DNA from: an uncultured Ectothiorhodospiraceae bacterium
GTDB taxonomy: Bacteria; Pseudomonadota; Gammaproteobacteria; Nitrococcales; Nitrococcaceae
Length of the DNA stretch: 46,532 nucleotides
Direction: 5' to 3'
Assembly: GCA_913056315.1 (NCBI GenBank)
Contig: CAJXMZ010000004.1
Location: forward strand, 1 to 46,532
Below the pieces are notes generated by a model. It had not been told where the DNA came from, ran no database searches, and saw only the letters and a program-made list of their open reading frames with translations. Below, piece after piece: positions 1 through 7,423 of the stretch; position 1 is the stretch's first letter, and each line of letters begins with the position of its first letter. The translations under genes were made by a program, and so were the position numbers.

Positions 1-1278
1 ACCTACGATTACGCCGAGCCTGGGTTTGTGTTGATCGATCGGGTTAACGAAATGAACAACAACTGGTTCTGCGAAGAAATTCGCGCGACCAACCCGTGTG
101 GTGAGCAGCCACTGCCACCGCATGGCGCTTGTTTGTTGGGCTCGGTCAATCTCACTAAATTTGTACGTGAGCCTTTTACCGACCGGGCGCATTTTGACTG
201 GGATGAGTACCGCCGCGTGGTTGCGCTGTTTACGCGTATGCTCGATAACGTGGTCGAAATCAATGGCTTGCCCCTAGAGCAGCAGCGCAACGAAATTCAG
301 CGTAAACGCCGTCATGGCATGGGCTTTTTGGGGCTTGGCTCGACGGTGACAATGCTGCAAATGAAGTACGGCGAGGCCGATTCCATCGCCTTTACCGAAG
401 AAGTCTCGCGTGAGATGGCGCTTGAAGGTTGGCGTGAAGGTTTGCGGCTTGCCGAAGAAAAGGGCGCTGCACCGATCATGGACGAAGACTTCGCGGTCAC
501 CGAGCATATGCTTGCCTGGCGGCCTGAGATGGCCTCCGATGGTTACAAGGTTGGCGATAAGGTGAAAGGCAAAGTCCTTTGGGGACGGTATAGCCGCTAT
601 ATGCAGCGGGTGGCCGAGGTTGAGCCGGAGTTGCTCGATTCGTTGGTTGATAAAGGCGCGCGCTTTACTCACCACACCTCGATTGCGCCCACTGGCACCA
701 TCAGTTTGTCGCTGGCGAATAACGCATCGAATGGCATTGAGCCAAGCTTTGCTCATCACTACTTCCGTAATGTGATTCGTGAAGGCAAAAAGTCGAAAGA
801 AAAAGTGGACGTCTTTAGCTTTGAGTTGCTGGCCTATCGCACGTTGATTGATGAAGGTGCGCTACCGAGCATGGAAGCCGAGACGCGTAATCTGCCGGAT
901 TATTTTATTGCAGCGGACGATGTCACACCCAAGCAGCATGTCGATATTCAGGCAGCCGCGCAAAAATGGGTCGATTCAAGCATTTCTAAAACGGCTAACG
1001 TGCCGACTGAATATGCCTATGAGGACTTCAAAGACATCTATCGTTATGCCTACCAAAATGGGCTGAAAGGATGTACGACGTTCCGTTTTAACCCCGAGGC
1101 TTTCCAGGGCGTGCTGGTTAAAGAGTCAGACCTGGAGAACACCACTTATCGCTTTAAGCTCGATGACGGTTCTTATGTCGAAGCCAAGGGCGGCGATGAA
1201 GTGGAGTACGACGGTGAGACACATACCGCAGCCAATCTATACGACGCCCTCAAAGAAGGCTACTACGGTAAGTTTTAA
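1..1278 (+). CDS. nrdJ: Class II (adenosylcobalamin) ribonucleotide reductase, catalytic subunit NrdJa, 3' part
   Basis: The reading frame is open from base 1, so the N-terminal part lies outside the window; 425 residues are visible. The enzyme reduces ribonucleotides to deoxyribonucleotides using a cobalamin-generated thiyl radical, in the cytoplasm. The class II hallmark [10 protein letters not shown] sits at about residues 31-40, with the catalytic Cys/Glu pair in NPCGE. The phosphate-binding motif PTGTIS is near residue 230. The chain ends after a YYGKF tail, without the zinc/redox cysteines of single-chain NrdJ. Those are in the next gene, 11 nt downstream. This split arrangement matches NrdJa/NrdJb of Pseudomonas. 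Oxygen-independent dNTP synthesis and dependence on vitamin B12 follow from the family. Confidence 0.95.
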   Translation, partial: TYDYAEPGFVLIDRVNEMNNNWFCEEIRATNPCGEQPLPPHGACLLGSVNLTKFVREPFTDRAHFDWDEYRRVVALFTRMLDNVVEINGLPLEQQRNEIQRKRRHGMGFLGLGSTVTMLQMKYGEADSIAFTEEVSREMALEGWREGLRLAEEKGAAPIMDEDFAVTEHMLAWRPEMASDGYKVGDKVKGKVLWGRYSRYMQRVAEVEPELLDSLVDKGARFTHHTSIAPTGTISLSLANNASNGIEPSFAHHYFRNVIREGKKSKEKVDVFSFELLAYRTLIDEGALPSMEAETRNLPDYFIAADDVTPKQHVDIQAAAQKWVDSSISKTANVPTEYAYEDFKDIYRYAYQNGLKGCTTFRFNPEAFQGVLVKESDLENTTYRFKLDDGSYVEAKGGDEVEYDGETHTAANLYDALKEGYYGKF

Positions 1279-1289
1279 GGACATTGGTC

Positions 1290-2000
1290 ATGGCAATAAA
1301 AATTAACAGCAAGATTATTGATTATGAGGTAGCCAAGGCGCAGGTCGAGGGTGCGCAGGCCGATGCGCCGGTTGCGGCAGTTGATAGCAACATCGAGCAT
1401 ATGCACGAAGAGTTGCAACGGCCCGACCGGCTTGAAGGCCAGAGCTACAAGATTAAAACGCCGCTATCTGAGCATGCTCTGTATGTCACGGTGAATGACG
1501 TCATTCTCAATGAAGGCACCGAGCACGAGGTGCGGCGGCCGTTCGAGGTGTTCATTAACTCTAAGAACATGGATCACTTCCAGTGGATTGTGGCGCTAAC
1601 GCGGATCGTCTCGGCGGTGTTTCGTAAAGGCGGGGATTGCACCTTTTTGGTTGAAGAGCTACGCAGCGTATTTGACCCGCGCGGTGGTTACTTCAAAAAA
1701 GGCGGGCGGTTTATGCCCTCGCTGGTGGCCGAAATTGGTGACGTGCTTGAGCAGCACCTGCGCTCAATTGGCATGATGGCGGATATGCCGCTGGATGAGC
1801 ATCAGCAGCGTTTTCTTGACCAAAAGCGTGCCGAGGCCGAGGGCCGAGCAGCTCAAGAACCCGTCGAAGCGGATTGCGATGACAGTACCGCCGACTATCC
1901 GCCGGGTGCTGAGCTTTGCGGTAAGTGCCACACCAAGGCCATGATCATCATGGATGGTTGTTTGACTTGCCTTAATTGTGGCGAGAGCAAGTGCGGCTAA
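1290..2000 (+). CDS. NrdJb: C-terminal subunit of split class II ribonucleotide reductase (TSCPD domain)
   Basis: A 236-residue protein carrying the C-terminal (TSCPD-type) part of class II ribonucleotide reductase as a separate chain. Its central region (about residues 70-160) matches the NrdJ C-terminal domain. The last 30 residues hold a cysteine-rich tail with CGKC, CLTC and a final CGESKCG, which would re-reduce the active-site disulfide of NrdJa. ATG at 1290 is chosen over the in-frame TTG at 1284 because AAGG at 1277-1280 is well spaced for it. It follows nrdJa by 11 nt and is surely co-transcribed. Two weak hairpins follow (2026-2040 and 2051-2076); neither has a T-run, so no clear terminator is seen. 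Confidence 0.9.
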   Translation: MAIKINSKIIDYEVAKAQVEGAQADAPVAAVDSNIEHMHEELQRPDRLEGQSYKIKTPLSEHALYVTVNDVILNEGTEHEVRRPFEVFINSKNMDHFQWIVALTRIVSAVFRKGGDCTFLVEELRSVFDPRGGYFKKGGRFMPSLVAEIGDVLEQHLRSIGMMADMPLDEHQQRFLDQKRAEAEGRAAQEPVEADCDDSTADYPPGAELCGKCHTKAMIIMDGCLTCLNCGESKCG

Positions 2001-2050
2001 CCCCATCCGCTAGGCGTTAAACACAGCCCGATTAACGGGCCGTTGAGTCA

Positions 2051-2076
2051 GTCCGAGCGCTGTTAGCGTCTCGGAC
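2051..2076 (+). promoter_or_regulatory. Hairpin ending at the pilV start codon
   Basis: GTCCGAG (2051-2057) pairs with CTCGGAC (2070-2076), extended by CGC/GCG with one bulged T and a TGTTA loop. The stem ends directly before the ATG at 2077, and no Shine-Dalgarno sequence is seen there. It would cover the ribosome landing site of pilV. A smaller perfect stem, GCCCG-ATTAA-CGGGC (2026-2040), lies just upstream. Neither has a T-run, so translational control or mRNA end protection is likelier than rho-independent termination. Confidence 0.4.
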
Positions 2077-2457
2077 ATGGATACAAAACCGCCTGTATCA
2101 ACGCAAGGCAGCACACTCATCGAGGTGCTGGTCGCCGCTTTAGTGCTGAGCATTGGTCTCGGGGGGCTTGTCTGCGCCCAAACCAATGCGTTGATGAGTG
2201 CCCGGCAAGCACATTGGCAGCAGCAAGCATTACGACTTGCCAGCGACTATGCTGAGGGTGTGCGATTAAACGGCGGCATGAGTCTATCGGCTGGGCCTTT
2301 GGGTCGTTGGCAGTCGCGTCTCGAGCAACACCTACCCGCTGGGCAGTTTTCGGTCACCCCGGGGATATACGCCAGCACCCCAACGCAACTCGAAATACGC
2401 TGGCAAGCGGGGCAGGCCAGTAAAGACGCCCGCTTGGTGAGCTATTTCAACCCATGA
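2077..2457 (+). CDS. pilV: Type IV pilus minor pilin PilV-like
   Basis: A 126-residue minor pilin precursor. A short leader ends at Gly11, followed by STLIEVLVAALVLSIGL, the typical prepilin-peptidase site with Glu at +5 and a hydrophobic N-terminal helix. Minor pilins prime assembly of the type IV pilus at the inner membrane. It is followed by pilW- and pilX-like genes with overlapping ends (ATGA at 2454-2457), so the three are translationally coupled. ATG at 2077 is the only sensible start, although a hairpin rather than a ribosome-binding site precedes it. No cysteines or adhesin-like extension are seen. Confidence 0.85.
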   Translation: MDTKPPVSTQGSTLIEVLVAALVLSIGLGGLVCAQTNALMSARQAHWQQQALRLASDYAEGVRLNGGMSLSAGPLGRWQSRLEQHLPAGQFSVTPGIYASTPTQLEIRWQAGQASKDARLVSYFNP

Positions 2458-3359
2458 GGCGGGCGAGCGGGTTTACTTTGCTTGAGGTTTTAATTGCCGC
2501 CACGATTGGCGTGGTGCTGGTCACAAGCGCCGGCGAGTTATTGGTGAGCGCGCGTGATTGGCAGCGCAGTGAGCAGGCCTACAGCCGTGGCAATGATCAA
2601 GCCCGGTTGCTGCGTTCGCTGTTGGGCAGGGCCCTTCGCTCAGCCGGTGATCCGGGGTGTCACTGGGACTATCGCCGCAACCTCACACAAACTCCGGTCT
2701 ATACGCCCCAGCCGCCCGTAGGCAACCCGACCGATGTGGCTACGCCTAGCCACAGCGATGCGCTGGTCATTCATCATTTACGACCGCTTACGCAAGCCAT
2801 GCTGCCCTCAGCGCCAAGCCGTGGGGCTGATCTTGTGATCGACCGCGAACACGCGTTAGCTTTTGGCCAGCCTGTCGTCTTGGCTGCTGACGCCGGCGCG
2901 ACCTGTGTGGTGTTTTATCAGGCTGGATATGATTCGCACACGCTTTATCGGGGGCCAGGTGCTGCGGATAACCCAGCAGGCGGTGCGTTGAACCGAGTGC
3001 CCGAGGGCGGCTATTGGCCATTCGCGGGGCGGGTGACGCTTTATGTGCCTGAGCGCACGGTTTTTTATGTCGATGACTCAGTGGCGGGCGAATCAAAGAG
3101 CTTATTTCGAAAGCGTTTATCCGCCAATAATCGTCGCGAAGAGCTATTGGTTGGCGTCAAGGCCTTACAGACTCGTTACGCGCTTCGCCGCACCGGTGAT
3201 CACGGCGTAGATGATTGGGTGGGCGCCGCGGCGGTGAGTGATTGGCATGCGGTGGTGGGCGTGAGAATTCAAGCCACACTAACGCCAAGGCCAAGTGCAC
3301 CGGCCAATAGCATGCGGTCGGTAGAAATAACCCAAGCGCTACGCAACGGTTGGCGGTAA
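2454..3359 (+). CDS. pilW: Type IV pilus minor pilin/assembly protein PilW-like
   Basis: A 301-residue PilW-family precursor. The N-terminus MRRASG-FTLLEVLIAATIG has the prepilin cleavage site after Gly6 and Glu at +5. A long globular domain follows, typical in length for PilW, with a CxxD-like segment near residues 70-75 (GDPGCHWD). PilW works with PilV and PilX in the minor-pilin priming complex. Its start overlaps the pilV stop (ATGA), and its TAA overlaps the pilX ATG by one base, so the three genes form one unit. The family is divergent outside the N-terminal helix, so assignment rests on that helix, the size and the gene order. Confidence 0.85.
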   Translation: MRRASGFTLLEVLIAATIGVVLVTSAGELLVSARDWQRSEQAYSRGNDQARLLRSLLGRALRSAGDPGCHWDYRRNLTQTPVYTPQPPVGNPTDVATPSHSDALVIHHLRPLTQAMLPSAPSRGADLVIDREHALAFGQPVVLAADAGATCVVFYQAGYDSHTLYRGPGAADNPAGGALNRVPEGGYWPFAGRVTLYVPERTVFYVDDSVAGESKSLFRKRLSANNRREELLVGVKALQTRYALRRTGDHGVDDWVGAAAVSDWHAVVGVRIQATLTPRPSAPANSMRSVEITQALRNGWR

Positions 3360-3844
3360 TGGCCAATCAGCGTGGTATTGCCCTCATTGGTGTGCTCGCC
3401 GCGCTATTTGCAGGCGCCGTTATCGCCATGGTGGGTTTGGAGCGAGCGTATTTTAATCAACGTCTCAGCAGCCTTGCCGCTGATCACTACGTTGCGATGG
3501 AAGCAGCAGAGGCGGCATTGCGTGTCGGTCAGTCGCAATATTTGGATCAGGCCCGCGCACCTGTGTCCCTCAATGTTGGGGCGGATGCGCGTGAGTGGGC
3601 GAATTGGCTGGCTACATCAGGCCAGCCCTTGCCGGGATTGGCTGATCGGCGATCACTCGCGCGTTCGCCGCGTTTGCTGGTCGAGCGGCTCAAGCCGCGC
3701 TACATTGATGACTGTGTAGCGAGTACCGCCTGTGGTTACCGACTCACCGTGTTGGCTTATGGTTATAGTGATCGCTCGCGGGTTGTTTTGCGCAGTGTGG
3801 TGAGCGATGCCAGTGATATTCGCCTATGGCGTGAGCTTAGGTAA
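3359..3844 (+). CDS. pilX: Type IV pilus minor pilin PilX-like
   Basis: A 161-residue protein beginning MANQRGIALIGVLAALFAGA. This is a prepilin-like site after Gly6, but with Gly instead of Glu at +5, as is usual in PilX/GspK-type tip pilins. A helix of about 25 residues follows, then AADHYVAMEAAEAAL, a stretch typical of PilX N-termini. The ATG at 3359 overlaps the pilW TAA and is preferred to the in-frame TTG at 3350. In most gammaproteobacteria pilX is followed by pilY1 and pilE; here the cluster stops and an aminotransferase gene follows. Confidence 0.8.
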   Translation: MANQRGIALIGVLAALFAGAVIAMVGLERAYFNQRLSSLAADHYVAMEAAEAALRVGQSQYLDQARAPVSLNVGADAREWANWLATSGQPLPGLADRRSLARSPRLLVERLKPRYIDDCVASTACGYRLTVLAYGYSDRSRVVLRSVVSDASDIRLWRELR

Positions 3845-3883
3845 TGTGGGGGGATAAGGTGATGTTTTGTAGGAGCAGTGATC

Positions 3884-4741
3884 GTGGCGCGTGAAGTCTA
3901 TGTGAATGGCGCATTCGTCGACGAAGCCTCGGCGAGCGTATCCGTTTTTGATCGCGGGTTTTTATTTGCCGATGCGGTCTATGAGGTCACTGCGGTCATT
4001 GACGGCGGGTTTGTCGATTTTGCCGCCCATCAAACCCGGCTACAGCGCAGCTTGGCTGAGCTTGCCATTGACTATGACCCAATCGCCTCAGGGCTGTTAG
4101 ACATCCATCGTGAGCTACGTGAGCGCAATCAGCTCCACGAGGGATTAATCTATCTGCAAATATCCCGCGGGGCGGCTGATCGAAGCTTTATTAAGCCGAC
4201 TGCCATTGCCCCAAGCGTTGTTCTGTTCACCCAACAAGCCGCATTAGTCGATGCCCCCGACGCCCAGCGCGGGATACGAGTTATTACGTGTCCGGACTTG
4301 CGCTGGCATCGGCGCGATATTAAGACCACGCAGCTGTTGTATTCGTCATTAATGAAAAGTCAGGCCATCGACGCGGGCGTTGATGATGTGTGGATGCTAG
4401 AAGGGGATACGGTCACCGAAGGCAGCTCCAGTAACGCACACATCATTACTCACGACGGCGTACTGGTCACCCGACCCTTATCGACTGATATTTTGCACGG
4501 TATCACCCGGGCGGCGGTTTTGAACTATGCCCGTGAACAAGGCTTAAGGGTCGAAGAACGCGTGTTTACATTGGCTCAAGCTAAGGCGGCAAAAGAGGCG
4601 TTTATTACCAGCGCGACCGCGTTTGTTATGCCGGTGGTTGAAATAGATGGTGAGCCGGTCGGTGATGGTCAAGTCGGCCAAGGCGCAAAGCGTATGCGCG
4701 AGCTCTATTTGGCCGAAAGCCGCCAACGCCTGCAGTCTTAA
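3884..4741 (+). CDS. D-amino acid aminotransferase (class IV PLP transaminase)
   Basis: A 285-residue fold-type IV aminotransferase, most like D-alanine transaminase. It interconverts D-amino acids and 2-oxo acids, supplying D-Glu/D-Ala for peptidoglycan or degrading D-amino acids. Visible signs are SVFDRGFLFADAVYEV near the N-terminus, the PLP-binding lysine in RRDIKTTQLLYSS (about Lys147), and EGSSSNAH, the cofactor-phosphate loop. The GTG at 3884 is chosen because AGGAG at 3871-3875 is 8 nt upstream; the earlier GTG at 3878 would be only 2 nt away. It converges with dsbG with no intergenic base. Branched-chain aminotransferase or aminodeoxychorismate lyase are less likely given the YEV motif. 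Confidence 0.85.
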   Translation: MAREVYVNGAFVDEASASVSVFDRGFLFADAVYEVTAVIDGGFVDFAAHQTRLQRSLAELAIDYDPIASGLLDIHRELRERNQLHEGLIYLQISRGAADRSFIKPTAIAPSVVLFTQQAALVDAPDAQRGIRVITCPDLRWHRRDIKTTQLLYSSLMKSQAIDAGVDDVWMLEGDTVTEGSSSNAHIITHDGVLVTRPLSTDILHGITRAAVLNYAREQGLRVEERVFTLAQAKAAKEAFITSATAFVMPVVEIDGEPVGDGQVGQGAKRMRELYLAESRQRLQS

Positions 4742-5503
4742 CTACTCGGGACGCGACCCGAGGACGGCTTGCACTTGGGGGCCACGGGGTAATCCACGCA
4801 CCAGCGCAATATCGCCTTCGTCAGTGCGATAAAACACCGATGGTGTGCCGCGAATGCCCAGATCGCTCATCAGCTGATTATTATCGCGAACCGCTTGGGT
4901 TGCGCTTGGCGGTAGAGAACCTAATGGCGTGACGCCGCCTTCATCGAATTTGGCCTCATGCGCGGCTAAGGCTTCTCTGGGGTTATCCGCAGCCAAAAGC
5001 GTGGCGGATTTGGCAAGACTGTCTTCGCGCAAAACACCCACCATGACATGGCGGATTTGAACGGCACCGGCATCAACCCAATCACGCGCTTGAACGTAGA
5101 ATTGGTGACAAAATGGGCAATTGGGGTCGGTAATGGCATAGACCACGCGCGGTGCATCACTCGCGCCGTCAGCAATCCAGTCTGCGGCAGCCAGTGCTGA
5201 CCATTCTTCTTCTGGCCGGGATGCATTCGCTGCGGCATCAATAACCGGTTGCGACAAGTTAGTGCCGTCGCTATCCAGCAGGGTGCCTACAAGCACATGG
5301 GATTCACCGGCGGTGAGGTAAGCGGCGAGTGTTTGGCCTTGAAAGCTCACGGTATAACCGGTTAACCCACCAGGCGCTTCAAATGACTCGCCAATCGTCG
5401 CCCCGCGATCCTGCAGTGCTTGAATCGGTTCAGGAAGGGGTTGGGCGATGACCGTGCTGCTCATGAGCGTCATTAAGCTTAACGCGAGACCTAACCGAAA
5501 CAT
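4742..5503 (-). CDS. dsbG: DsbG-like periplasmic thiol:disulfide interchange protein
   Basis: A 253-residue protein with a signal peptide ending near ALA-type residues at about 20 (VIAQP). An N-terminal dimerisation-like domain (about 25-100) is followed by a thioredoxin fold with CPFC (residues 129-132) and the cis-Pro loop RGTPSVF. This is the DsbC/DsbG architecture: disulfide isomerisation, or reduction of single oxidised cysteines, in the periplasm. DsbG is favoured over DsbC by the DPNCPFCHQFY context. ATG at 5503 has an AGGAGAGGG Shine-Dalgarno a few bases upstream; further in-frame upstream sequence has no signal peptide at its start. A dsbB gene lies at 13.8 kb, so the oxidising branch is also encoded in this window. 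Confidence 0.85.
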   Translation of the reverse strand: MFRLGLALSLMTLMSSTVIAQPLPEPIQALQDRGATIGESFEAPGGLTGYTVSFQGQTLAAYLTAGESHVLVGTLLDSDGTNLSQPVIDAAANASRPEEEWSALAAADWIADGASDAPRVVYAITDPNCPFCHQFYVQARDWVDAGAVQIRHVMVGVLREDSLAKSATLLAADNPREALAAHEAKFDEGGVTPLGSLPPSATQAVRDNNQLMSDLGIRGTPSVFYRTDEGDIALVRGLPRGPQVQAVLGSRPE

Positions 5504-5580
5504 ATCGCCCTCTCCTGTGATTAAAACCCAATGCCTGAGGATACGCATACCCCGGTGGGCTTGCGAGGGGGAGTAGGGCA

Positions 5581-5616
5581 AAAAAAACCCGCCAATGCTC
5601 AATGGTGGCGGGTTTT
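5581..5616 (-). terminator. Rho-independent terminator of the HiPIP gene
   Basis: Read on the minus strand, AAAACCCGCCA (5616-5606) pairs with TGGCGGGTTTT (5594-5584) around an 11-nt loop and runs into a T7 tract (5587-5581). It lies about 35 nt after the HiPIP stop codon and 78 nt before the dsbG start, separating the two transcripts. Confidence 0.85.
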
Positions 5617-5650
5617 GGCAATGGCCGTCGTGGCCCTTTAGGCGGTTAGT

Positions 5651-5977
5651 TTAGCCAACCCAAGCACTGCACCAGCCGTTGACATTGACTAGCTTGCCGG
5701 GAAACACCGAGCAGGCGCCCCATTCCGAATCGCTGGCTTGATAAAGCGCGCAGTTGGCGCAGTTGGCGCCTTCTGAGCGCATGTCGTCCTTATCGGCGGC
5801 GTTGTGCACGTAGTTTAAGGCAACCGCGGTTGGATCGTCCTCGCTTAGCTTGGGCATATCCTGAGCGCTGGCTTGTGAGCTGCGAACCCCGGCATAGACT
5901 AACGGTGCAGCGGCTACGCCCATGAGTGCGCCACGAAGCAACCGGCGGCGATCATTTTGAAAATTGTGATCAGTCAT
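5651..5977 (-). CDS. hip: High-potential iron-sulfur protein (HiPIP)
   Basis: A 108-residue precursor with a twin-arginine signal (RRRLLRG at 10-16, hydrophobic stretch, cleavage near ASA-QD at about 39). The mature domain has the four cluster ligands of HiPIP: Cys73, Cys76, Cys89 and Cys103, in NCANC, WGAC and NGWC contexts. HiPIPs carry one 4Fe-4S cluster and shuttle electrons in the periplasm, from the bc1 complex to reaction centres or terminal oxidases. The gene lies downstream of the SQR-channel set on the same strand but after a 119-bp gap, and has its own terminator, so it is probably a separate transcript. HiPIP is frequent in phototrophic and sulfur-oxidising gammaproteobacteria. 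Confidence 0.93.
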   Translation of the reverse strand: MTDHNFQNDRRRLLRGALMGVAAAPLVYAGVRSSQASAQDMPKLSEDDPTAVALNYVHNAADKDDMRSEGANCANCALYQASDSEWGACSVFPGKLVNVNGWCSAWVG

Positions 5978-6063
5978 TGATGGCCTCTTCGTTCAGATAA
6001 GAAATGTTGTTTGGAATCATTTTAGGCTGACTAAAGGGTACCTGCGGCACTGCCTATTGCCCT

Positions 6064-6090
6064 GCGCGAACGCGTGCCGATTTTTCGCGC
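6064..6090. repeat. Inverted repeat between channel gene and HiPIP gene
   Basis: GCGCGAA (6064-6070) and TTCGCGC (6084-6090) form perfect 7-bp arms around a 13-nt spacer, just past the stop codon of the SLAC1/TehA-type gene (minus strand). There is no T-run after the stem on the minus strand, so it may be a weak or rho-assisted transcript end, or part of the HiPIP control region. Confidence 0.3.
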
Positions 6091-6096
6091 CATTGT

Positions 6097-7044
6097 CTAG
6101 CTATCGGGCAGACAAATGCGCCCGTGCATAGCCGCCTTGGCGGTGAGAATGACCAACCAACCAATGAGCAAGGTAGTCAAAATGCTCAGCACGACACTCA
6201 ACTGCCAGGTCCAGGGTGTATCGGTGAGTTGGTGGTAGCGCATCATCGCCACGCTCATGGCTGCCAGCGGAAAAGAATAGGCCCAGAAGCTCAAGGTAAA
6301 GGATAGGGCGGCGAAGCGCCGCACCTGTGAGAGTAGCAACAACGTAAAAAACAGCGCGATATTGACCTGTACCCGTGCAAACGAGTCAATGCCGCCAATG
6401 AGTTCAACATACGCGACAAACCCGGCGGCGGGAGGTGCGATCAGGATGAATAGGGTGGGTAGCAGGCGCTCAGGCAAAGGGGCGTGAAAAAAGACGCGAT
6501 AAAAAATAATGCTCAGCAACACCAGCCAGAACACCACGCCGATGCTAAAGAAAAACCAGGCCACTGACGGGTAACCTAAGTTGACCCCGGCGATAGGCAC
6601 CAAAATGTTGCCTACGGCGGGTATAAACCATGCCGGATTGATGTGGGTTACCTCAAACTGCTCGTGATGCATCCAGCGGTTGATGATCATGATGGTAAAC
6701 AGCAGATGAGTGGCGGCGCCGAGTGCCCATAGCGGCAGTGCTAGTGGCGGCAATGCGGTTTGTAGCGCTGTGCCGAATAAAATTAAGCTCGCACTAAAGG
6801 TGGCAAAAAAGCTGATTTTTATTGGGTGCGCCATCTCGGCCACCACCGCATCGGGGTGGCGAATCAGCTTTAGCCCATAGCCAATAACAATCAGGGTAAA
6901 CACGCTCGCGGCTAAGCCCAGCAACCCATCGCCGATAAACCTCGGCGCACCGAGTACAAAACGAGCTTGTTGCCAGACGAGCGTCAGACCCAATAGGCCA
7001 AGCGACATCGAAAAAAGCGCAACAGGAAAGTGCGCTAGCCGCAT
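6097..7044 (-). CDS. SLAC1/TehA-type (TDT family) anion channel or exporter
   Basis: A 315-residue membrane protein with about ten hydrophobic segments. Motifs HPIKISFFATFSAS and INPAWFIPAVGNILV are characteristic of the SLAC1/TehA/Mae1 (TDT) family. Members are chloride/nitrate channels, malate transporters, the yeast sulfite exporter Ssu1, and TehA. It is the third gene of a likely operon: SQR, then a small membrane protein 14 nt downstream, then this gene after 17 nt. Sitting next to a sulfide oxidase, an oxyanion or sulfite-export role is plausible, but this is inference. 'Tellurite resistance' would be a misleading label because no tehB is present. Confidence 0.85.
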   Translation of the reverse strand: MRLAHFPVALFSMSLGLLGLTLVWQQARFVLGAPRFIGDGLLGLAASVFTLIVIGYGLKLIRHPDAVVAEMAHPIKISFFATFSASLILFGTALQTALPPLALPLWALGAATHLLFTIMIINRWMHHEQFEVTHINPAWFIPAVGNILVPIAGVNLGYPSVAWFFFSIGVVFWLVLLSIIFYRVFFHAPLPERLLPTLFILIAPPAAGFVAYVELIGGIDSFARVQVNIALFFTLLLLSQVRRFAALSFTLSFWAYSFPLAAMSVAMMRYHQLTDTPWTWQLSVVLSILTTLLIGWLVILTAKAAMHGRICLPDS

Positions 7045-7061
7045 AAATTATCCAAACTGCG

Positions 7062-7409
7062 TTAGTGAGATTTTTTGACCATTAGCTGTAATGGCGGATA
7101 CGCCAGTATACCAACGGCAACACCGACGCCGATACCACCACCGATAACGGCAATGTAGTCAATGACGCTTTGTAGTTGGGCCAAACTTGAACCGGTCCAT
7201 GCCGGCAGGTAAAGCGCTGTGGCAACGCCAACAATGGCGCCAAGGCCTAGGGCACGCTTAATACCGGCATTGACGTTGAGCTGGTTGTGGCGCCTGAGCA
7301 CCCGAGCAAACAGCAACAAATCCAATGCAATGACGATAGCAAGCGGCAGAAGGATCGGTCGAAACAGTTCTAGGACGACCGAAAGAATACCCAGTATTGA
7401 AAATTCCAT
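7062..7409 (-). CDS. Small multi-pass membrane protein (probably DUF5368 family)
   Basis: A 115-residue protein with three or four hydrophobic segments (about 5-30, 50-65, 80-108) and a glycine-rich last helix (IGGGIGVGVAVGILAYP). ATG at 7409 has AAGGAGT upstream; the longer in-frame reading overlapping the SQR gene lacks such a site. It lies between the SQR and the SLAC1/TehA-type gene with very short gaps, so it is almost certainly co-transcribed and may be a membrane partner of either. From memory it resembles DUF5368, a family without known function; I cannot confirm this here. Confidence 0.75.
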   Translation of the reverse strand: MEFSILGILSVVLELFRPILLPLAIVIALDLLLFARVLRRHNQLNVNAGIKRALGLGAIVGVATALYLPAWTGSSLAQLQSVIDYIAVIGGGIGVGVAVGILAYPPLQLMVKKSH

Positions 7410-7423
7410 CGTAGCGACTCCTT

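Noticed and set aside
274-759. Long minus-strand reading frame inside nrdJa
   Set aside because: It is antisense to a well-conserved enzyme, has no recognisable domain and no ribosome-binding site.
2026-2076. Rho-independent terminator after nrdJb
   Set aside because: Both stems lack a T-run, and the second directly abuts the pilV start codon.
6097-7044. Tellurite-resistance function for the TehA-like protein
   Set aside because: The family is mainly anion channels and carboxylate or sulfite transporters, and no TehB or other tellurite gene is nearby.
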